From Saccharothrix sp. ALI-22-I (GTDB lineage Bacteria > Actinomycetota > Actinomycetes > Mycobacteriales > Pseudonocardiaceae): 64,000 bases of DNA. The position numbers and the translations under genes are program-made. The notes beneath the pieces are model-generated. The model was given only the letters and a program-made list of their open reading frames with translations. It did no database searches and was not told the origin of the DNA. The DNA lies in NCBI RefSeq assembly GCF_001984175.1, contig NZ_MTQP01000043.1, positions 30,313 to 94,312 of the forward strand, in the 5' to 3' direction. This document shows, piece after piece, positions 25,188 through 36,500 of the stretch (the stretch's first letter is position 1; each line of letters opens with the position of its first letter).

Positions 25188-28100
25188 AGGTGACTCATTT
25201 CCTTCCCTCGCGGGGTTGTTCTCCGGTCAGGTGCCGCACCGGACAAGAGGGCGGCCTGCTCGGCGATCGTCGAGTGGGCGGAGAACTGCCTGGCGGTGAT
25301 GGGGACACCGGCCTGGTTCGCGTGGTGGGCGGCCTGGATGGCGAGCATCGAGTCGCCGCCGAGGGCGAAGAAGTCGTTGTGGATGCCAATCCGGTCGACA
25401 TCCAGGTGCAGCAGGTCTGCCCAGATACGCGCCAGCGTCCGTTCCCGGTCGTCGCGGGGCCCTTCGCCGGTCTGTTCCGCCAGGGTCAGCGGCACCGCCG
25501 GCGACCAGCCGGATGTCGCCATCGGCGCGTCCAGCTCCCACGACCTGCCCACGGCAGCCCAAGGATCGTCCTCGTCGGGAAGCAGCACCGCGCACTCGGC
25601 CGCGTCAGCACCGTCCACCGCGGCGAGCGTAGCGAGCGCCGCGTCCACATCGCCGTCGATCAGCCGGATACGTTCGTCATCGCCGAGCCGGCCCGGCGCC
25701 TCGGCGCCGGGCGGAACGCACACGACCAGACAGCGGTCGTAACCATGCTGCAGCGCGGCCAGCCGTACCAGATCGACCCTCGACCAGCCCGTCGCCGTGG
25801 TGACCACCCACTTCACCGGGGAGACGCGGAAAGCCTGGTGCAGCCGCCGCACGGCTGTCTCGCCGATCGATGCCGGTAACGGGCCGGTAAGCACATCCGT
25901 GCCGGAGAGCGCGGCGAGCTCCACGTGCAGCCGGGCGTCCAGCCGGGCCTCCAGTCGGGGCTCCAGCAGGCCCTCCGAGGCCCGAGTCAGCACCACCAGC
26001 GGACGGCTCGCCCCGGACCGGTACGCCCTGACCGCCGCCACGACGTCGGTCACCGCGTCATCCAGGCGACGGACGAGCGCGCCCAGCCGTCCGGGCACCG
26101 GTGACCCGATCAGATCGGCCCAGCGCAGCACGACCACATTGATCCCATCGGGCTCGGCCGCGAAGGCTCCGGCGGGGTCGAGCAGGGTGCCGAACACCCG
26201 GGAGGTGATGGCGAGGCCAGGCGGGACGTCGAAGCGGGTGAGCAGCCGCTCGGCCTCGCGGCGGATCGGCTCGGCCGCCCAGGTCGCGGCGACGGTCAGC
26301 CTCGGCACGGTGGCGTGCGGCCTGGTGCGGGCGGTCTCCATCAGCGGTGGTCCGGGGACGGTGTCGTCGGGCGTGTCGCTCATCCGCACCAAGACCGACT
26401 CGAAGCGGGAGAGCAGATCGTCCACCACATCCCCGCCGAGCCTGGTGGTGTCGTACTCGACGGTCGCGCCCAGCGCGCCGTCCCGCCAGTGCAGGTGGAG
26501 GAACAGCTCGTACTGGGTGTCCGCCACCGGCACGTCGAGCGTCCGCACGGAAAGCTCCGGTAGGTCGAGGCCGACCGACCGCTCGTCGACCACGTTGAGC
26601 GCATGCTGGAAGATCGGGTGGTGCGACCGGTCGCGCGGCGGCTGGACCACCTCGACGATCCGGCTGAACGGCACGCCCCGATGCCGCTGCGCGCTCAGCA
26701 CCGTCTCGTGCACGCGGCGCAGCAGCGCCCGCGACGTCAGCGCCCCCGACAGGTCCAGGCGCAGCGGCGTCAGGTGGGCGAAGCGACCGACAACGCCCTG
26801 CAGTTCCGGGCGGTCCCGGTCCCCGGACGGCACGCCGAGCACGACGTCTCCCCGGCCTGCTTCCTCGCCCAGCACCAGCGCGTACGCGGTGAGCAGCACG
26901 ACGAACGTGCTGACGCCGCACGCCCGGGCGAGTTCCCCGACGCGGGCGCCCAGGTCGCCGCGGAGCGGCCGGGGCTCCACACCGGCTTTCCCCGCCGCTG
27001 ACGAGTCGTCGCCGACGCGAGCGCGGGCCAGTTCCAGCCGTGGCGGCGCGTCTCGGAGGCGCTCGGCCCAGTAGGCCGAGTCGGCCTCGGCAGCCGCGCC
27101 GGCCAGCCAGTTCCGCTCCCACACCGCGTAGTCCGCCATCTGGACGGACAACTGGGGCAGCGGCTCGCCCAAGCCCAACCGGGCCCGGTAGGCGGCGGCC
27201 AGGTCCGCGAGGAAGATGTGCCAGGACCCGTTGTCGCAGACGATGTGGTGCATGCCGATCAGCAGGTGGTGCCGGTCGGATCCATCCCTGAGCAGCCGTA
27301 TCCGCAGCAGCGGCCCTGTCTCCAGGTCATACGGCTGCGTCGCGTGCTCGTGGATCGCCGCGGCCGGCTCGTCCGGACGGCCGGCGACGTCGTCGATCCG
27401 TGCGGTGGGCCACCAGCAGTCGAGCCGGTCGTGGACGACCAGGACGGGGCGGCCATCCTCGGTGCCGAAGGTCGTGCGCAGGGCCTCGTGCCGCTGCACG
27501 AGGTCGTCCACCGCCCCGCGCAGCGCTGCCTCGTCGAGTGGCCCGGTCAGGGTGGCCGCGAAGGTGACCGCCGCGGAGTGGGTACCGAGCTGCGCGAGCG
27601 CCCACAGCCGCCGCTGGGTCGAGGCCGGCTCGATGGGCCTGTCCCGGGGCACCGGGACGACCTCCGAGTGACCACCGCCCTGCGGCGCGGCCCCTTCGTC
27701 CGAGGCGCCCGCCAGGTCGATCGTGTTGGCCAAAGCCGTGATCACGGGGTCGGCGTAGAACTCGTGGAACGGCACGGTAACCCCGAACTCCCGATGCACC
27801 AGGGACAGCATCCTGGTGACCAGCAGCGAGTGCCCGCCCATCGCGAAGAAGCTGCTACGCGCGCCGACCACGTCGGTACCGAGCTGATCGGCCCAGAGCG
27901 CTGCCAGCCGCTTCTCCGTCTCCGTCCGCGGCGGCACGTACTCCTCCGGATCCGCGTCTGCGGCGGGTTCCGCGAGGTGCCTCACCGCCGTTACGATCTG
28001 CGCCGCGGTGGCGAGGTGGGCCGCCGTGTAGTCCGCGCGTTCCGGACCAGGCGGCTCTGCCCGCCATGCGGCGTGCATCCGCCGTACGGCGAGCGTCCCG

Positions 28101-30037
28101 AGCGCGGCGAAGAACTCCTCGGTGTACGGGACGTGCCCGAGTGCGTCGGCAATGGAGTCGACGACCTCCGCGACGCCCAGTCTGGCGGCGAACTCCGCAG
28201 GCCACGTCACCTCGACACCGGGCACACCGGCCAGACCCCGAGCCAGCCTCTCGTCGGCCGCGCCGAAGTCGGTCCCCTCGTCCGACGGGCAGATCATCAT
28301 CAGCAGTGGCGCGTTCGTCCGGGAACGGAACGCAGCGACGCCCGCGAGCAGCTCGTCGACCACTCCGGTGAGGAAGTCCGCAGCGGAGCCGCCGAGCCGG
28401 TGGCGGGACCAGTCGTCCCAGCGCAGGAGCACGACCTGCCCGTCGCTCCCGTTGCCGGCGAGGAGCTGCTGGAGGACCTGGCCGTAGGGCGCGAACCGCA
28501 CATCGAACGGAACCCGCGAGAAGCCGGACCAGAACCGCATCGCCTCACCCATCGGCTCGGCTGTGAATGACGCGGCGACCTCCACCGCGCGGCGGCGCAC
28601 CGGCACCAAATCGGCGATCGGCCGGTGGGGTGTCTCGGCAAGCCCGGTCAGCACGGCAGCCAGGCCGTCGGTGACGTGCCGGGCGGTCTCGTCCAGATAG
28701 AGGTCGGTGCTGTAGCCGAGGACGCCGGTCAATCCAGCGGCCGCGCGGCGCACCGTCAGGAACATGTCGAACTCGGTAGTGCCCGTCTCGACGCGCTCCG
28801 GGGTGAACGTGACGCCGCCCGCCTCGCGGGCCTCCGCCACGTCGATCTCGCTGACGCTGAGCATGATCTGGAACAGCGGGTTGTACGCGAGCCGCCTGGC
28901 AGGCGCGAGCTCCCGCACGAGCTCGGAGAACGGCACGTCCTGGTGCGCCATCGCGGCGGCTGCCGACCGCTGGACCCGACGCACCAGCTCGTCGCCCGAC
29001 GGACTGCCGGACAGGTCGACACGGGTCACCACCGTGTCGGCGATGCTGCCGATGAGCGGTTCGAGCTCCGTCCGCCGCCTGCGCGCGACCGGCGTGCCGA
29101 ACAGCACGTCATCCTGCCCGGTGATCTGCTGGACCAGCGCCGCGAAGGCCGCGGTGACAACGTTGTTGAGGGTGACCCCTGCCCGCCGGGCCACCGCCAC
29201 CAGGCGCTCGGTCACGTCAGCGGCGAGGGTGAACTCCCTGTGGTTGCCCCGCCCGCTCTGCAAAGGCGGGCGTGGGCGGTCCGCTGGAATGGTCGAGAGG
29301 GCCGGGGCGCCGGCCAGCCGTTCGCGCCAGTAGGAAAGCTGCGACGCGAGCCGTCCGTCGGCGACCACCTCCCGCTCGGCCGCGGCGTAGTCGGCGAACC
29401 GCAGGCGGAGCTCGGGCAGCTCGGCGTCCCCGCCGGTGCGGCGGGCGTAGCAGGCGACCAGATCGCCCAGGAAGACCTCGGTGGACCACCCGTCGACGAC
29501 TATGTGGTGGACACAGACCAGCAGCAGGTGGTCGTGCGGGCCCAGCACGAGCAACGTCACGGTCACCGGAGGGACGCTGGTCAGGTCGAACACCGGCCGG
29601 ACCCGCTCGGCGACCAGCCGCGCGACCGCCGGAGCGCGCGGCCCGGCCGGCTCTCCGGCGACCACCTCCGGAGCGACCACGGGCATGGGCGGCAGGAACG
29701 TGTCGAGCACGACCTGGCGAGGCCCGTCGGGAGTCTTCCGGAACACCGTTCTCAGCGCCGACTGGCGGGCGACGACGTCCCCTATCGCGGCATGCAGGAC
29801 GTCCCGCCTCAGCGGACCGGTCAGCCGGATCGCCAGCGTCACCGGCACCGATCGGCCGGGCGAAAACTGATCGGCCATCCACAGCCGCTCCTGCGCGGGC
29901 GACAGCGGGAGCGCGTCCCCGTCGTCGGTCCCGAGGGCCGGTGCCGAGGCGGTGGACCGCCGGGCCAGCCTGGCCTGAAGCAGCCTCTGCTGCTGCGGAG
30001 TGAGCCCGTCAAGCAGCTCGCCGAGGTCCTTGTTCAT
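25184..30037 (-). CDS. NRPS without A domains: C - FkbH(N)-like - PCP - C - FkbH-like - PCP
   Basis: 1617 residues. C1 about 45-480 with [11 protein letters not shown] (intact H-H-x-x-x-D-G). X1 about 485-695 ([65 protein letters not shown]) is the FkbH N-terminal region; the HAD domain that should follow is absent. PCP1 about 700-770 ([10 protein letters not shown]). C2 about 795-1220 with [11 protein letters not shown] (Gly of H-H-x-x-x-D-G is Asn). X2 about 1245-1520 repeats the FkbH N-part ([14 protein letters not shown]), then a HAD-like remnant where the D-x-D-x-T motif reads [14 protein letters not shown]2 about 1535-1605 ([13 protein letters not shown]). No adenylation domain is present, so both carriers must be loaded in trans or by X. 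Coupled to the MFS gene (ATGA). The ATG at 30037 is chosen over GTG 30040. Confidence 0.88.
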   Translation of the reverse strand: MNKDLGELLDGLTPQQQRLLQARLARRSTASAPALGTDDGDALPLSPAQERLWMADQFSPGRSVPVTLAIRLTGPLRRDVLHAAIGDVVARQSALRTVFRKTPDGPRQVVLDTFLPPMPVVAPEVVAGEPAGPRAPAVARLVAERVRPVFDLTSVPPVTVTLLVLGPHDHLLLVCVHHIVVDGWSTEVFLGDLVACYARRTGGDAELPELRLRFADYAAAEREVVADGRLASQLSYWRERLAGAPALSTIPADRPRPPLQSGRGNHREFTLAADVTERLVAVARRAGVTLNNVVTAAFAALVQQITGQDDVLFGTPVARRRRTELEPLIGSIADTVVTRVDLSGSPSGDELVRRVQRSAAAAMAHQDVPFSELVRELAPARRLAYNPLFQIMLSVSEIDVAEAREAGGVTFTPERVETGTTEFDMFLTVRRAAAGLTGVLGYSTDLYLDETARHVTDGLAAVLTGLAETPHRPIADLVPVRRRAVEVAASFTAEPMGEAMRFWSGFSRVPFDVRFAPYGQVLQQLLAGNGSDGQVVLLRWDDWSRHRLGGSAADFLTGVVDELLAGVAAFRSRTNAPLLMMICPSDEGTDFGAADERLARGLAGVPGVEVTWPAEFAARLGVAEVVDSIADALGHVPYTEEFFAALGTLAVRRMHAAWRAEPPGPERADYTAAHLATAAQIVTAVRHLAEPAADADPEEYVPPRTETEKRLAALWADQLGTDVVGARSSFFAMGGHSLLVTRMLSLVHREFGVTVPFHEFYADPVITALANTIDLAGASDEGAAPQGGGHSEVVPVPRDRPIEPASTQRRLWALAQLGTHSAAVTFAATLTGPLDEAALRGAVDDLVQRHEALRTTFGTEDGRPVLVVHDRLDCWWPTARIDDVAGRPDEPAAAIHEHATQPYDLETGPLLRIRLLRDGSDRHHLLIGMHHIVCDNGSWHIFLADLAAAYRARLGLGEPLPQLSVQMADYAVWERNWLAGAAAEADSAYWAERLRDAPPRLELARARVGDDSSAAGKAGVEPRPLRGDLGARVGELARACGVSTFVVLLTAYALVLGEEAGRGDVVLGVPSGDRDRPELQGVVGRFAHLTPLRLDLSGALTSRALLRRVHETVLSAQRHRGVPFSRIVEVVQPPRDRSHHPIFQHALNVVDERSVGLDLPELSVRTLDVPVADTQYELFLHLHWRDGALGATVEYDTTRLGGDVVDDLLSRFESVLVRMSDTPDDTVPGPPLMETARTRPHATVPRLTVAATWAAEPIRREAERLLTRFDVPPGLAITSRVFGTLLDPAGAFAAEPDGINVVVLRWADLIGSPVPGRLGALVRRLDDAVTDVVAAVRAYRSGASRPLVVLTRASEGLLEPRLEARLDARLHVELAALSGTDVLTGPLPASIGETAVRRLHQAFRVSPVKWVVTTATGWSRVDLVRLAALQHGYDRCLVVCVPPGAEAPGRLGDDERIRLIDGDVDAALATLAAVDGADAAECAVLLPDEDDPWAAVGRSWELDAPMATSGWSPAVPLTLAEQTGEGPRDDRERTLARIWADLLHLDVDRIGIHNDFFALGGDSMLAIQAAHHANQAGVPITARQFSAHSTIAEQAALLSGAAPDRRTTPRGKEMSHL

Positions 30038-30070
30038 CACACCGTCCGCTCTACGAGGTCAGCGGCCGCG

Positions 30071-31306
30071 TCACAGATCGACGCGAACATGAGATCGGCC
30101 GTGGTCGTCGGTCCTGCCGACGACCTCGAACTGGCCGTCGGGCAGAACGCGCGCGAGGTCGCCCGTCCGGTAGAGCCGGGTGCCCGGCTGCTGGGCGAAG
30201 GGATGCGGGCCGAAGAGCTCGGCAGTCAGCGCAGGCCGGCCCAGATAGCCGCGGCTCACCGTCGGGCCGCCCAGGTAAAGCTCGCCCACAGTCCCACACG
30301 CGACCGGCCAGAGGTCGTCGTCGAGGACGTACGCCTCCACGTTGGGGAGCGGGTGGCCGATCGGCAGCGGCTGGTCCGGTTGCTGCCGATCGCTCGTGGT
30401 GACGATCCAGGTCGTCTCGGTGGAGCTGTAGGCGAGGTGGAAGTTCCGGCCCCGTTCCCAGCGCTTGACGACGTCCAAAGGGACCGCCTCTCCGCCGACC
30501 ACCAGGGTGCGCAGGTCGGGCAACTCCGCGTCCGGCAGCACCGCGAGCACCGAGGGCGGCAGGAACGCCGTCGTGACGCGCTCCTGTTCGAGCAGCCGCG
30601 CCAGCCCCGGGCCGATCAGCTCGGCGCCGGGCGACGGCAGCACTACCGCACCCCCACTGGTCAGCGGCCCGAAGATCTCCCCGATGGTCGCGTCGAACGT
30701 GACCCCGGCGAACTGCAAGGTCCAGGTCCCCGGGCCGAAGCAGACGCGGCTGCCGATCCCGGTGAGGAAGGCGGTCACGCAGCGGTGCTCGACCATGACG
30801 CCCGGCCGTCCGGTCGAGCCGGACGTGTACATGACGAATGCGAGGTCCTCGGGACGCGCGCAGGTGGGCGGGAGGCCGTCGTCGGACAGGGAGTCGACGG
30901 GTTCGTCGACCAGCACCACGGGGCAGACATCGGCGGGCAGCCGGCCGACGAGATCCGTCCGGGTGACCACCAGAGCGACGCCTGCGTCGTCGAGCACGGC
31001 GCCGAGCCGCCGGGCCGGATAGGACGGCTCCAGCCCGATGTACGCCGCACCGGACTTCAGCACTGCCAGCAATGCGACGACGAGCTCGGGAGAGCGGTCG
31101 AGCAGAACGCCGACGTAACCGCCCCGACGGGCGCCGCGTTCACGCAGCCGCACCGCGAGGCGACAGGCCGCCTCGTCGAGCTCGGCGTAGGTGCGCACGG
31201 TGCGTCCGTGGAAGACCGCGACCGCCTCCGGGGTCGCCGCGGTCTGGCGTTCGAACAGGCCGTGGATGGTGTCCCAGCCGATCGGGTGGTCGTGGGCACT
31301 GGTCAT
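30071..31306 (-). CDS. Free-standing NRPS adenylation domain truncated after core A8
   Basis: 411 residues from ATG 31306. It has cores A1-A7: LKSGAAYIGLEPSYPARRLG, FVMYTSGSTGRPGVMVEH (A3), FDATIGEIFGPL (A4), GELYLGG (A6) and YRTGDLARVLP (A7). Core A5 is SSTETT instead of Y-G-P-T-E. It stops just after GRTDDHG in A8, so the whole C-terminal subdomain with the catalytic A10 Lys (P-x-x-x-x-G-K) is missing. Nothing resembling that subdomain follows in the 33 bases before the next gene. The pocket residues read approximately D-A-G-F-V-G-A-W-I, matching no code known to me. Either it is inactive, or it is completed in trans. It precedes the A-less NRPS, where an A domain would be needed. Confidence 0.85.
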   Translation of the reverse strand: MTSAHDHPIGWDTIHGLFERQTAATPEAVAVFHGRTVRTYAELDEAACRLAVRLRERGARRGGYVGVLLDRSPELVVALLAVLKSGAAYIGLEPSYPARRLGAVLDDAGVALVVTRTDLVGRLPADVCPVVLVDEPVDSLSDDGLPPTCARPEDLAFVMYTSGSTGRPGVMVEHRCVTAFLTGIGSRVCFGPGTWTLQFAGVTFDATIGEIFGPLTSGGAVVLPSPGAELIGPGLARLLEQERVTTAFLPPSVLAVLPDAELPDLRTLVVGGEAVPLDVVKRWERGRNFHLAYSSTETTWIVTTSDRQQPDQPLPIGHPLPNVEAYVLDDDLWPVACGTVGELYLGGPTVSRGYLGRPALTAELFGPHPFAQQPGTRLYRTGDLARVLPDGQFEVVGRTDDHGRSHVRVDL

Positions 31307-31413
31307 GGCTGGCTGGTCCACCTCCCTGCGGCTCGACCGTGGACCCGCAGCACCCACCTTCGCCCTGGGCTCTGACGCGCCGCTGACGGCACGCTGGTCA
31401 GCGTTGACGCCAC

Positions 31414-33285
31414 TTACGCACCGTCGGCAGGGCTGCCCGTGCCGGCCGCCTGCAACAGCCTTACGTCCCCGGGCTCGGGTGCCAGGTCGGCCGCGACCAG
31501 CCGGACCAGCGTGGACATCCGATACCGCCCGTCCTGCAGCGCCCAGAGGAGGTGCACGTCGGCAAGGGTATTGAGGGCGGCGCGCACGCAAGGGAGCGTG
31601 AGCCCGGTGTGTGCGGCGAGCACGGGCGCGGCCACGCCTGCGGAATCGACCTGCGGCCAGCCACCGAGTACCCGGAACATCCTCCTCGCGTCCGCCGACA
31701 ACAGCCGGTCGTAACCCGCCCGGATGCGGGCCCGCAGGGTCAGCCCGCCGAAGGCGAGCTCGTCGAGGCGCCGCTGCTCGTCGAAGAGCTGATCGGCCAT
31801 GCCCTTGAGCGGGAGCTCCGGCCGGGCGGCAAGACGCGCCGCCACGAGGCGGATCGCGAGCGGCAGGTTTTCGCACAGGTGGACGATGGTCCGAGCGGAC
31901 ATGAGCTCCTCGTCGACCCGCTCCGGCCCGACCGTACGGCGCAGCAGGTCCAGCGCCTCCTCGTCGTCCGGGGCGTGCAGGGTGAGATGCACGGAGCCGT
32001 CGATCAAGGTGAGCGCGCGCTTCCCGGTCACCAGCGCGGCGGAGGTGCCTGCCCCCGGTAAGAGCGGGCCGACGTGGCCGAGGCCGGCCGCACCGTCCAG
32101 GACGACGAGCACTCGCCGGGTCGCGAGCGCCGACCGGAACAGTGCGGCCAACTCCTCGCCGCAGCGGGGCAGCGCGGTGACGCCCAGCATGGGAAGCCAT
32201 CGCCGGAGGATCTCCGCCGGCTCCGGCGTGGTGTCGCCGTCCCCGTGCAGGTTGGCGTAGAGCTGGCCGTCGGAGAAGCACACGGCGAGCCGGTGAGCCG
32301 CGTGTACGGCAAGAGTGGTCTTGCCGACCCCCGCCGGACCGTTGATCATCCCGACCCGTCCCGCCCCTTCCTCGGAGAACCAGCCGCAGACCTCCGCCAG
32401 CTCTGCCCGCCGGCCCACGAACGTCGAAGTGTCACGAGGCAGCTCGGCCGCCGGTCGTACAGGCCCGCCGCCGGTGGCCTTGGGGCGTGACGGGGCGGCC
32501 GCCGTCCCCCCGAACCAGAGGCCGTCGGCGCCCGCTGTCCTGCCGGCCGCCCGCCCGGACAGGATGTCCCGTTGTAGCTGCCGTAGCTGGGGCCCCGGCT
32601 CGATGCCCAGGTCCTCCCGCAACCGGGTACGGGCGCGTCCGTAGGTCGCCAGCGCGTCGGCCTGGCAGCCGGTGCCGAAGAGCGCGACCATCAGCAACGC
32701 CCACAGCCGCTCACGGTATGGATGGGCAGCAACAAGATTTTCCAGCCGGGGCACCATCTCCGCCTGCCGCCCCAGCACGAGCGCCGCCTCGGCGGCATCT
32801 TCCGCGACGGCGATGCGCAGATCCTCCAAGCGTTGGACGTCGCTCTGGAGCGCCGTGGCCGACACGTCAGCGAAGGCGGGCCCCCGCCACAGATCCAGCG
32901 CCGTCTGCAGGGCGGCGCACCCCTCGTCCGGCCGCCCGGCCTTGATCGCCGCGCGCCCACGGGCCGTCAGCTGCTCGAAGCGGTGCAGATCGAGTGCGCC
33001 GTCGGGCAGCATCATCCGGTAGCCGCCCGGCTCGGTCACCAGCGCGGTGTCCGAGTCGAACTTCAGGGTCTGGCGGAGCCGGTAGACATAGGCCTGCAGC
33101 GTGTTCTTGGCCTTTCCAGGGGGAGCGTCGCCCCACAGTTGGTGCTCCAACTCGTGCACGGGTACGGTCTGGCCGGCCCGCAGCAGCAGGACAGCCAGCA
33201 CGGTTCTCTGCTTGTCGGCGGCGATGTCGATCAACCGGTCGCCGTCCCGTACTTGGAGGCAACCGAGGATCCGGAACTCCATCAT
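31414..33285 (-). CDS. SARP-family regulator with NB-ARC ATPase domain
   Basis: 623 residues from ATG 33285/33282 (MMEFRILGCLQVRDGDRLID). Winged-helix DNA-binding domain about 1-95 (LLRAGQTVPVHELEHQLWGD, KNTLQAYVYRLRQTL). BTAD/TPR-like domain about 100-245 (FEQLTARGRAAIKAGRPDEG, HPYRERLWALLMVALFGTGC). NB-ARC about 300-540 with Walker A GPAGVGKTTLA near residue 318 and Walker B RVLVVLDGAAGLG. Organisation resembles AfsR-type SARPs without the TPR extension. Likely pathway activator; it is embedded between the PKS gene (280-bp gap with its own promoter space) and the truncated A domain, so it may be partly co-transcribed with the operon it controls. Confidence 0.9.
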   Translation of the reverse strand: MMEFRILGCLQVRDGDRLIDIAADKQRTVLAVLLLRAGQTVPVHELEHQLWGDAPPGKAKNTLQAYVYRLRQTLKFDSDTALVTEPGGYRMMLPDGALDLHRFEQLTARGRAAIKAGRPDEGCAALQTALDLWRGPAFADVSATALQSDVQRLEDLRIAVAEDAAEAALVLGRQAEMVPRLENLVAAHPYRERLWALLMVALFGTGCQADALATYGRARTRLREDLGIEPGPQLRQLQRDILSGRAAGRTAGADGLWFGGTAAAPSRPKATGGGPVRPAAELPRDTSTFVGRRAELAEVCGWFSEEGAGRVGMINGPAGVGKTTLAVHAAHRLAVCFSDGQLYANLHGDGDTTPEPAEILRRWLPMLGVTALPRCGEELAALFRSALATRRVLVVLDGAAGLGHVGPLLPGAGTSAALVTGKRALTLIDGSVHLTLHAPDDEEALDLLRRTVGPERVDEELMSARTIVHLCENLPLAIRLVAARLAARPELPLKGMADQLFDEQRRLDELAFGGLTLRARIRAGYDRLLSADARRMFRVLGGWPQVDSAGVAAPVLAAHTGLTLPCVRAALNTLADVHLLWALQDGRYRMSTLVRLVAADLAPEPGDVRLLQAAGTGSPADGA

Positions 33286-33565
33286 GCTCGGGGTGCTGAC
33301 GGTGAGCATGCTTTCGAGCTTGGCGAAAGCGGTATCGAGCCGGGCCGGGCCGGGTGCGGCTCCGCGATCAAGCGGAAGCCGAAGGCCCTGCGGTGGTAGT
33401 AGGCCATCTGACAGCCGTCGCCGACGGATAGGCGGACATGGCTGCGGCGCGAATGATCCATGATTCCCCAACATTCCCCAGCATCCCCAGTGGCCGCCGT
33501 GGGCACGGCCGACGTCATCATCACGTCGAGGGCTGAACGCCTTGCTGAACAAGAGGGGGACTTCG

Positions 33566-36500
33566 TCAGGCTTCCTCGCGTAGCCGGTCCTCGACCTCCT
33601 CGGGGGACATCTCCGCGATCTCCGCGATCATCCGGGCCATCAGCTTCGGGTCCTGCCTGTCGTCCTCGACGGGCAGGAAGCCGTGCTGCTCGGTGAGCGC
33701 GACGAGTTCCCGGGGCGTCGGCGCCGCGTACAGCGCGTCGGCCGGCAGTTCGACGCCGGTTGCGTCGGCAACCCTGGCGACGATGCGGACCGCCAGCAGC
33801 GAGTGGCCGCCGAGCTCGAAGAAGTTGTCGTCGAGACCGACGTCGTCGATGCCGAGCAACTCCCGCCAGACGCGTAGGACGTTCTCGGACAGACCCGCGG
33901 ACGCCGTCGCGCCGGCTTGCCCGGTGTCGGCGTGGGGCCGCACCTCCTGCGCGACGTGTGTCTCCTCCGCTGCGATCCCAGGGGCCAGGCCGGTTCCGGG
34001 CACCGGATCCACCCAGTGCCGCAGGCGCCGGAACGGGTACGTCGGCAGCGGTACGCGCGACCACGTCCCCCGGCGCCACCGGCTCCAGTCCACGGGTGCG
34101 CCCACCTCCCACAGCCGGCCGACCGTACGGGCCAGGTAGGCACCGTCGTCGGCTTCGCGCTCCGGGTCGGGCAGGCCACCGAGCACGACATGGTCGTCGC
34201 CGGCCTTACCGACGAGCGAACGAAGGGTGGCCCCCGGACCGACCTCGAGGAGCACCGACGCCGGGCCGCTCAGCAGCCGCCCCACCCCGTCGTGGAAGCG
34301 GACCGGGGCGAGCAGGTGACGGATCCAGTACTCCGGGTCCACGGCCTCCTCGGGACGGATCCAGTCACCGGTCAGGTTGGACACGAACGGTATCTCCGGC
34401 GGACGGAAAGCGGTTGCACGCAGCCTCGACACGAACAGCGCGGCCACGCCTTCCATCATCGGCGAGTGGAAGGCGTGGGACGTGCGCAGCCGGCGGCACG
34501 TGACACCGTCCGACCGCAGCCGCTCCTCCAGAGCCGCCACGGCGGGCACGGGGCCGGACACGACGCAGAGGGCGGGGCCGTTCACTGCCGCGACCGCGAT
34601 GTCGGCGCCGAGCGCGGGAAGTACCTCGTCCACCGGCAGGTTGACGGTGAGCATGGCGCCGGGCGGCTGGTCCTGCATGAGCCGTGCCCGCTCGGCGACC
34701 AGGTCGAGCGCGGTGGCGAAGTCGAAGCACCCGGCGATGGTCGCCGCCACGTACTCGCCGAGGCTGTGCCCGATCATCGCCCTGGGCACGAGCCCGAGCT
34801 CCATCCACAGGCGGGCGAGGGCGTGTTCGACGGCGAAGAGCGCCGGCTGTGTGTAGCTGGTGCGCGCCAGGGTCTGCGCGTTCTCGGCCGGATCTCCCGC
34901 GTACAGCAAGCCGCGCAGGTCGAAGTCCAGACGCTCGTCCGCAGCGTCGATCCAGGTGCGGAAGGTCTCCTCCGTCTCGTACAGCTCCCGCCCCATGCCG
35001 ACCCGCTGAGCGCCCTGTCCGGGGAACATGAAGACCACGCCACGATCGCGGGCGTCCACCGTCGGCGGTCGCACGGCGGCCAGTGCGTCGATCGCCGAGT
35101 CGATGTCCGCGCAGGCGACCGTTGCTCTGCGGCGCTGAGGTGTGCGGCCACTCTGCAACGTGGCGGCGACGTCCGCCAGATCGGCCTCCGGATGAGCCTT
35201 CAGGTGCTCCCTGAGCCGGGCGGCCAGTTCGAGCAGCGGCTCATCCTCACGGGCGGACAGGGTCAGCACCTCCTGCTTGCGTCCACCAGGTGATCTCGGT
35301 GACGGGGCCGGTGGCTCCTCAAGGACCATGTGCGCGTTCGTCCCGCCGATGCCGAAGGAGCTGATCGCCGCCCTCCGCCGCCGGCCGTACTCCGGCCACG
35401 GCGTCGCCTCGGTGGACAAGCGGAATCGGCTGGAGTCGAGGTCGATGTCCGGGTTCGGCCGGGTGAAGTGGCGGCTGGGCGGCAGAACGCCGTGTTTGAG
35501 CGCCAGCACCGTCTTGATGAGACCCGCGATGCCTGCCGCGCCCGAGAGATGGCCGATCTGCGCCTTCAGGGTGCCGAACGTGCACGGCGGACCGTCGTGG
35601 CCGAACGCCTCGGTGAGCGCCTCGAACTCGATCGGGTCCCCCAGAGACGTGCCCGTCCCGTGCGTCTCCATGTAGGTGATGGTGCTCGGGTCCACGCCCG
35701 CGACGCGGTGCGCCGCGCGGATGACGGTGACCTGTCCGTCCACCCCTGGCGCGGTGAAGCTCATGCGCCGGGCGCCGTCGTTGTTCACCGCCGACCCCAG
35801 GATGACGGCGTGGATCGTGTCGTGGTCGGCGAGAGCGTCCGCCAGAGGCTTGAGGACGACCACCCCCACACCGTTGCCGAAGACCGTCCCGTCGGCCCCG
35901 GCGTCGAACGGCAGGCAGCGTCCGGTTGAGGAGAACACCGAGCCGGCGGCGTACATGTACCCCTCGTGCTGGGGCACGTGGACCGTGACGCCGCCGGCCA
36001 GGGCCATTTCGCACTCGCCGGCGAGCAACGCCTGGCAGGCCATGTGCACGGAGACCAGGGAGGACGCGCATGAGGCCTGCACGCTCATGCTCGGCCCGCG
36101 CAGGTCGAGGTGGTAGGAGACCCGGGCCGACAGCATGTCCTTCTCGGTGGCCAGCAGGAACTCCTGTGGGCTCGTGTGGTCCAGCGCCCCGGGGGACCGC
36201 AGCAGATGCGTGAGCAGGTAGGCGTTTTGGCTGACACTGGCGTAAACACCCACCGGCGCGCCTTCGGTGCGGGGGGCGTATCCCGCGTCCTCCATCGCAG
36301 CCCAGGCGCACTCCAGGAAGATGCGTTGTTGCGGGTCGAGCAAGGCGGCGTCCCGCGGCGTGTACCCGAACAGCACGTTGTCGAAGTACTCGACGCCATC
36401 GAGCACGCCGTGGACGTGCCGGTAGTCGGAGTGCCGGGCCAGATCCGGTGCCACACCAGCGGCTATGGCGTCGTCCGGGGTGAATGACGAGACTTGCTCG

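Noticed and set aside
28625..31375. Plus-strand open frame of 916 codons opposite the NRPS and A-domain genes
   Set aside because: Codon-bias shadow: the minus strand encodes complete C, PCP and A domains, and the plus-strand translation is low-complexity (R, G, H, D rich) without any family motif.
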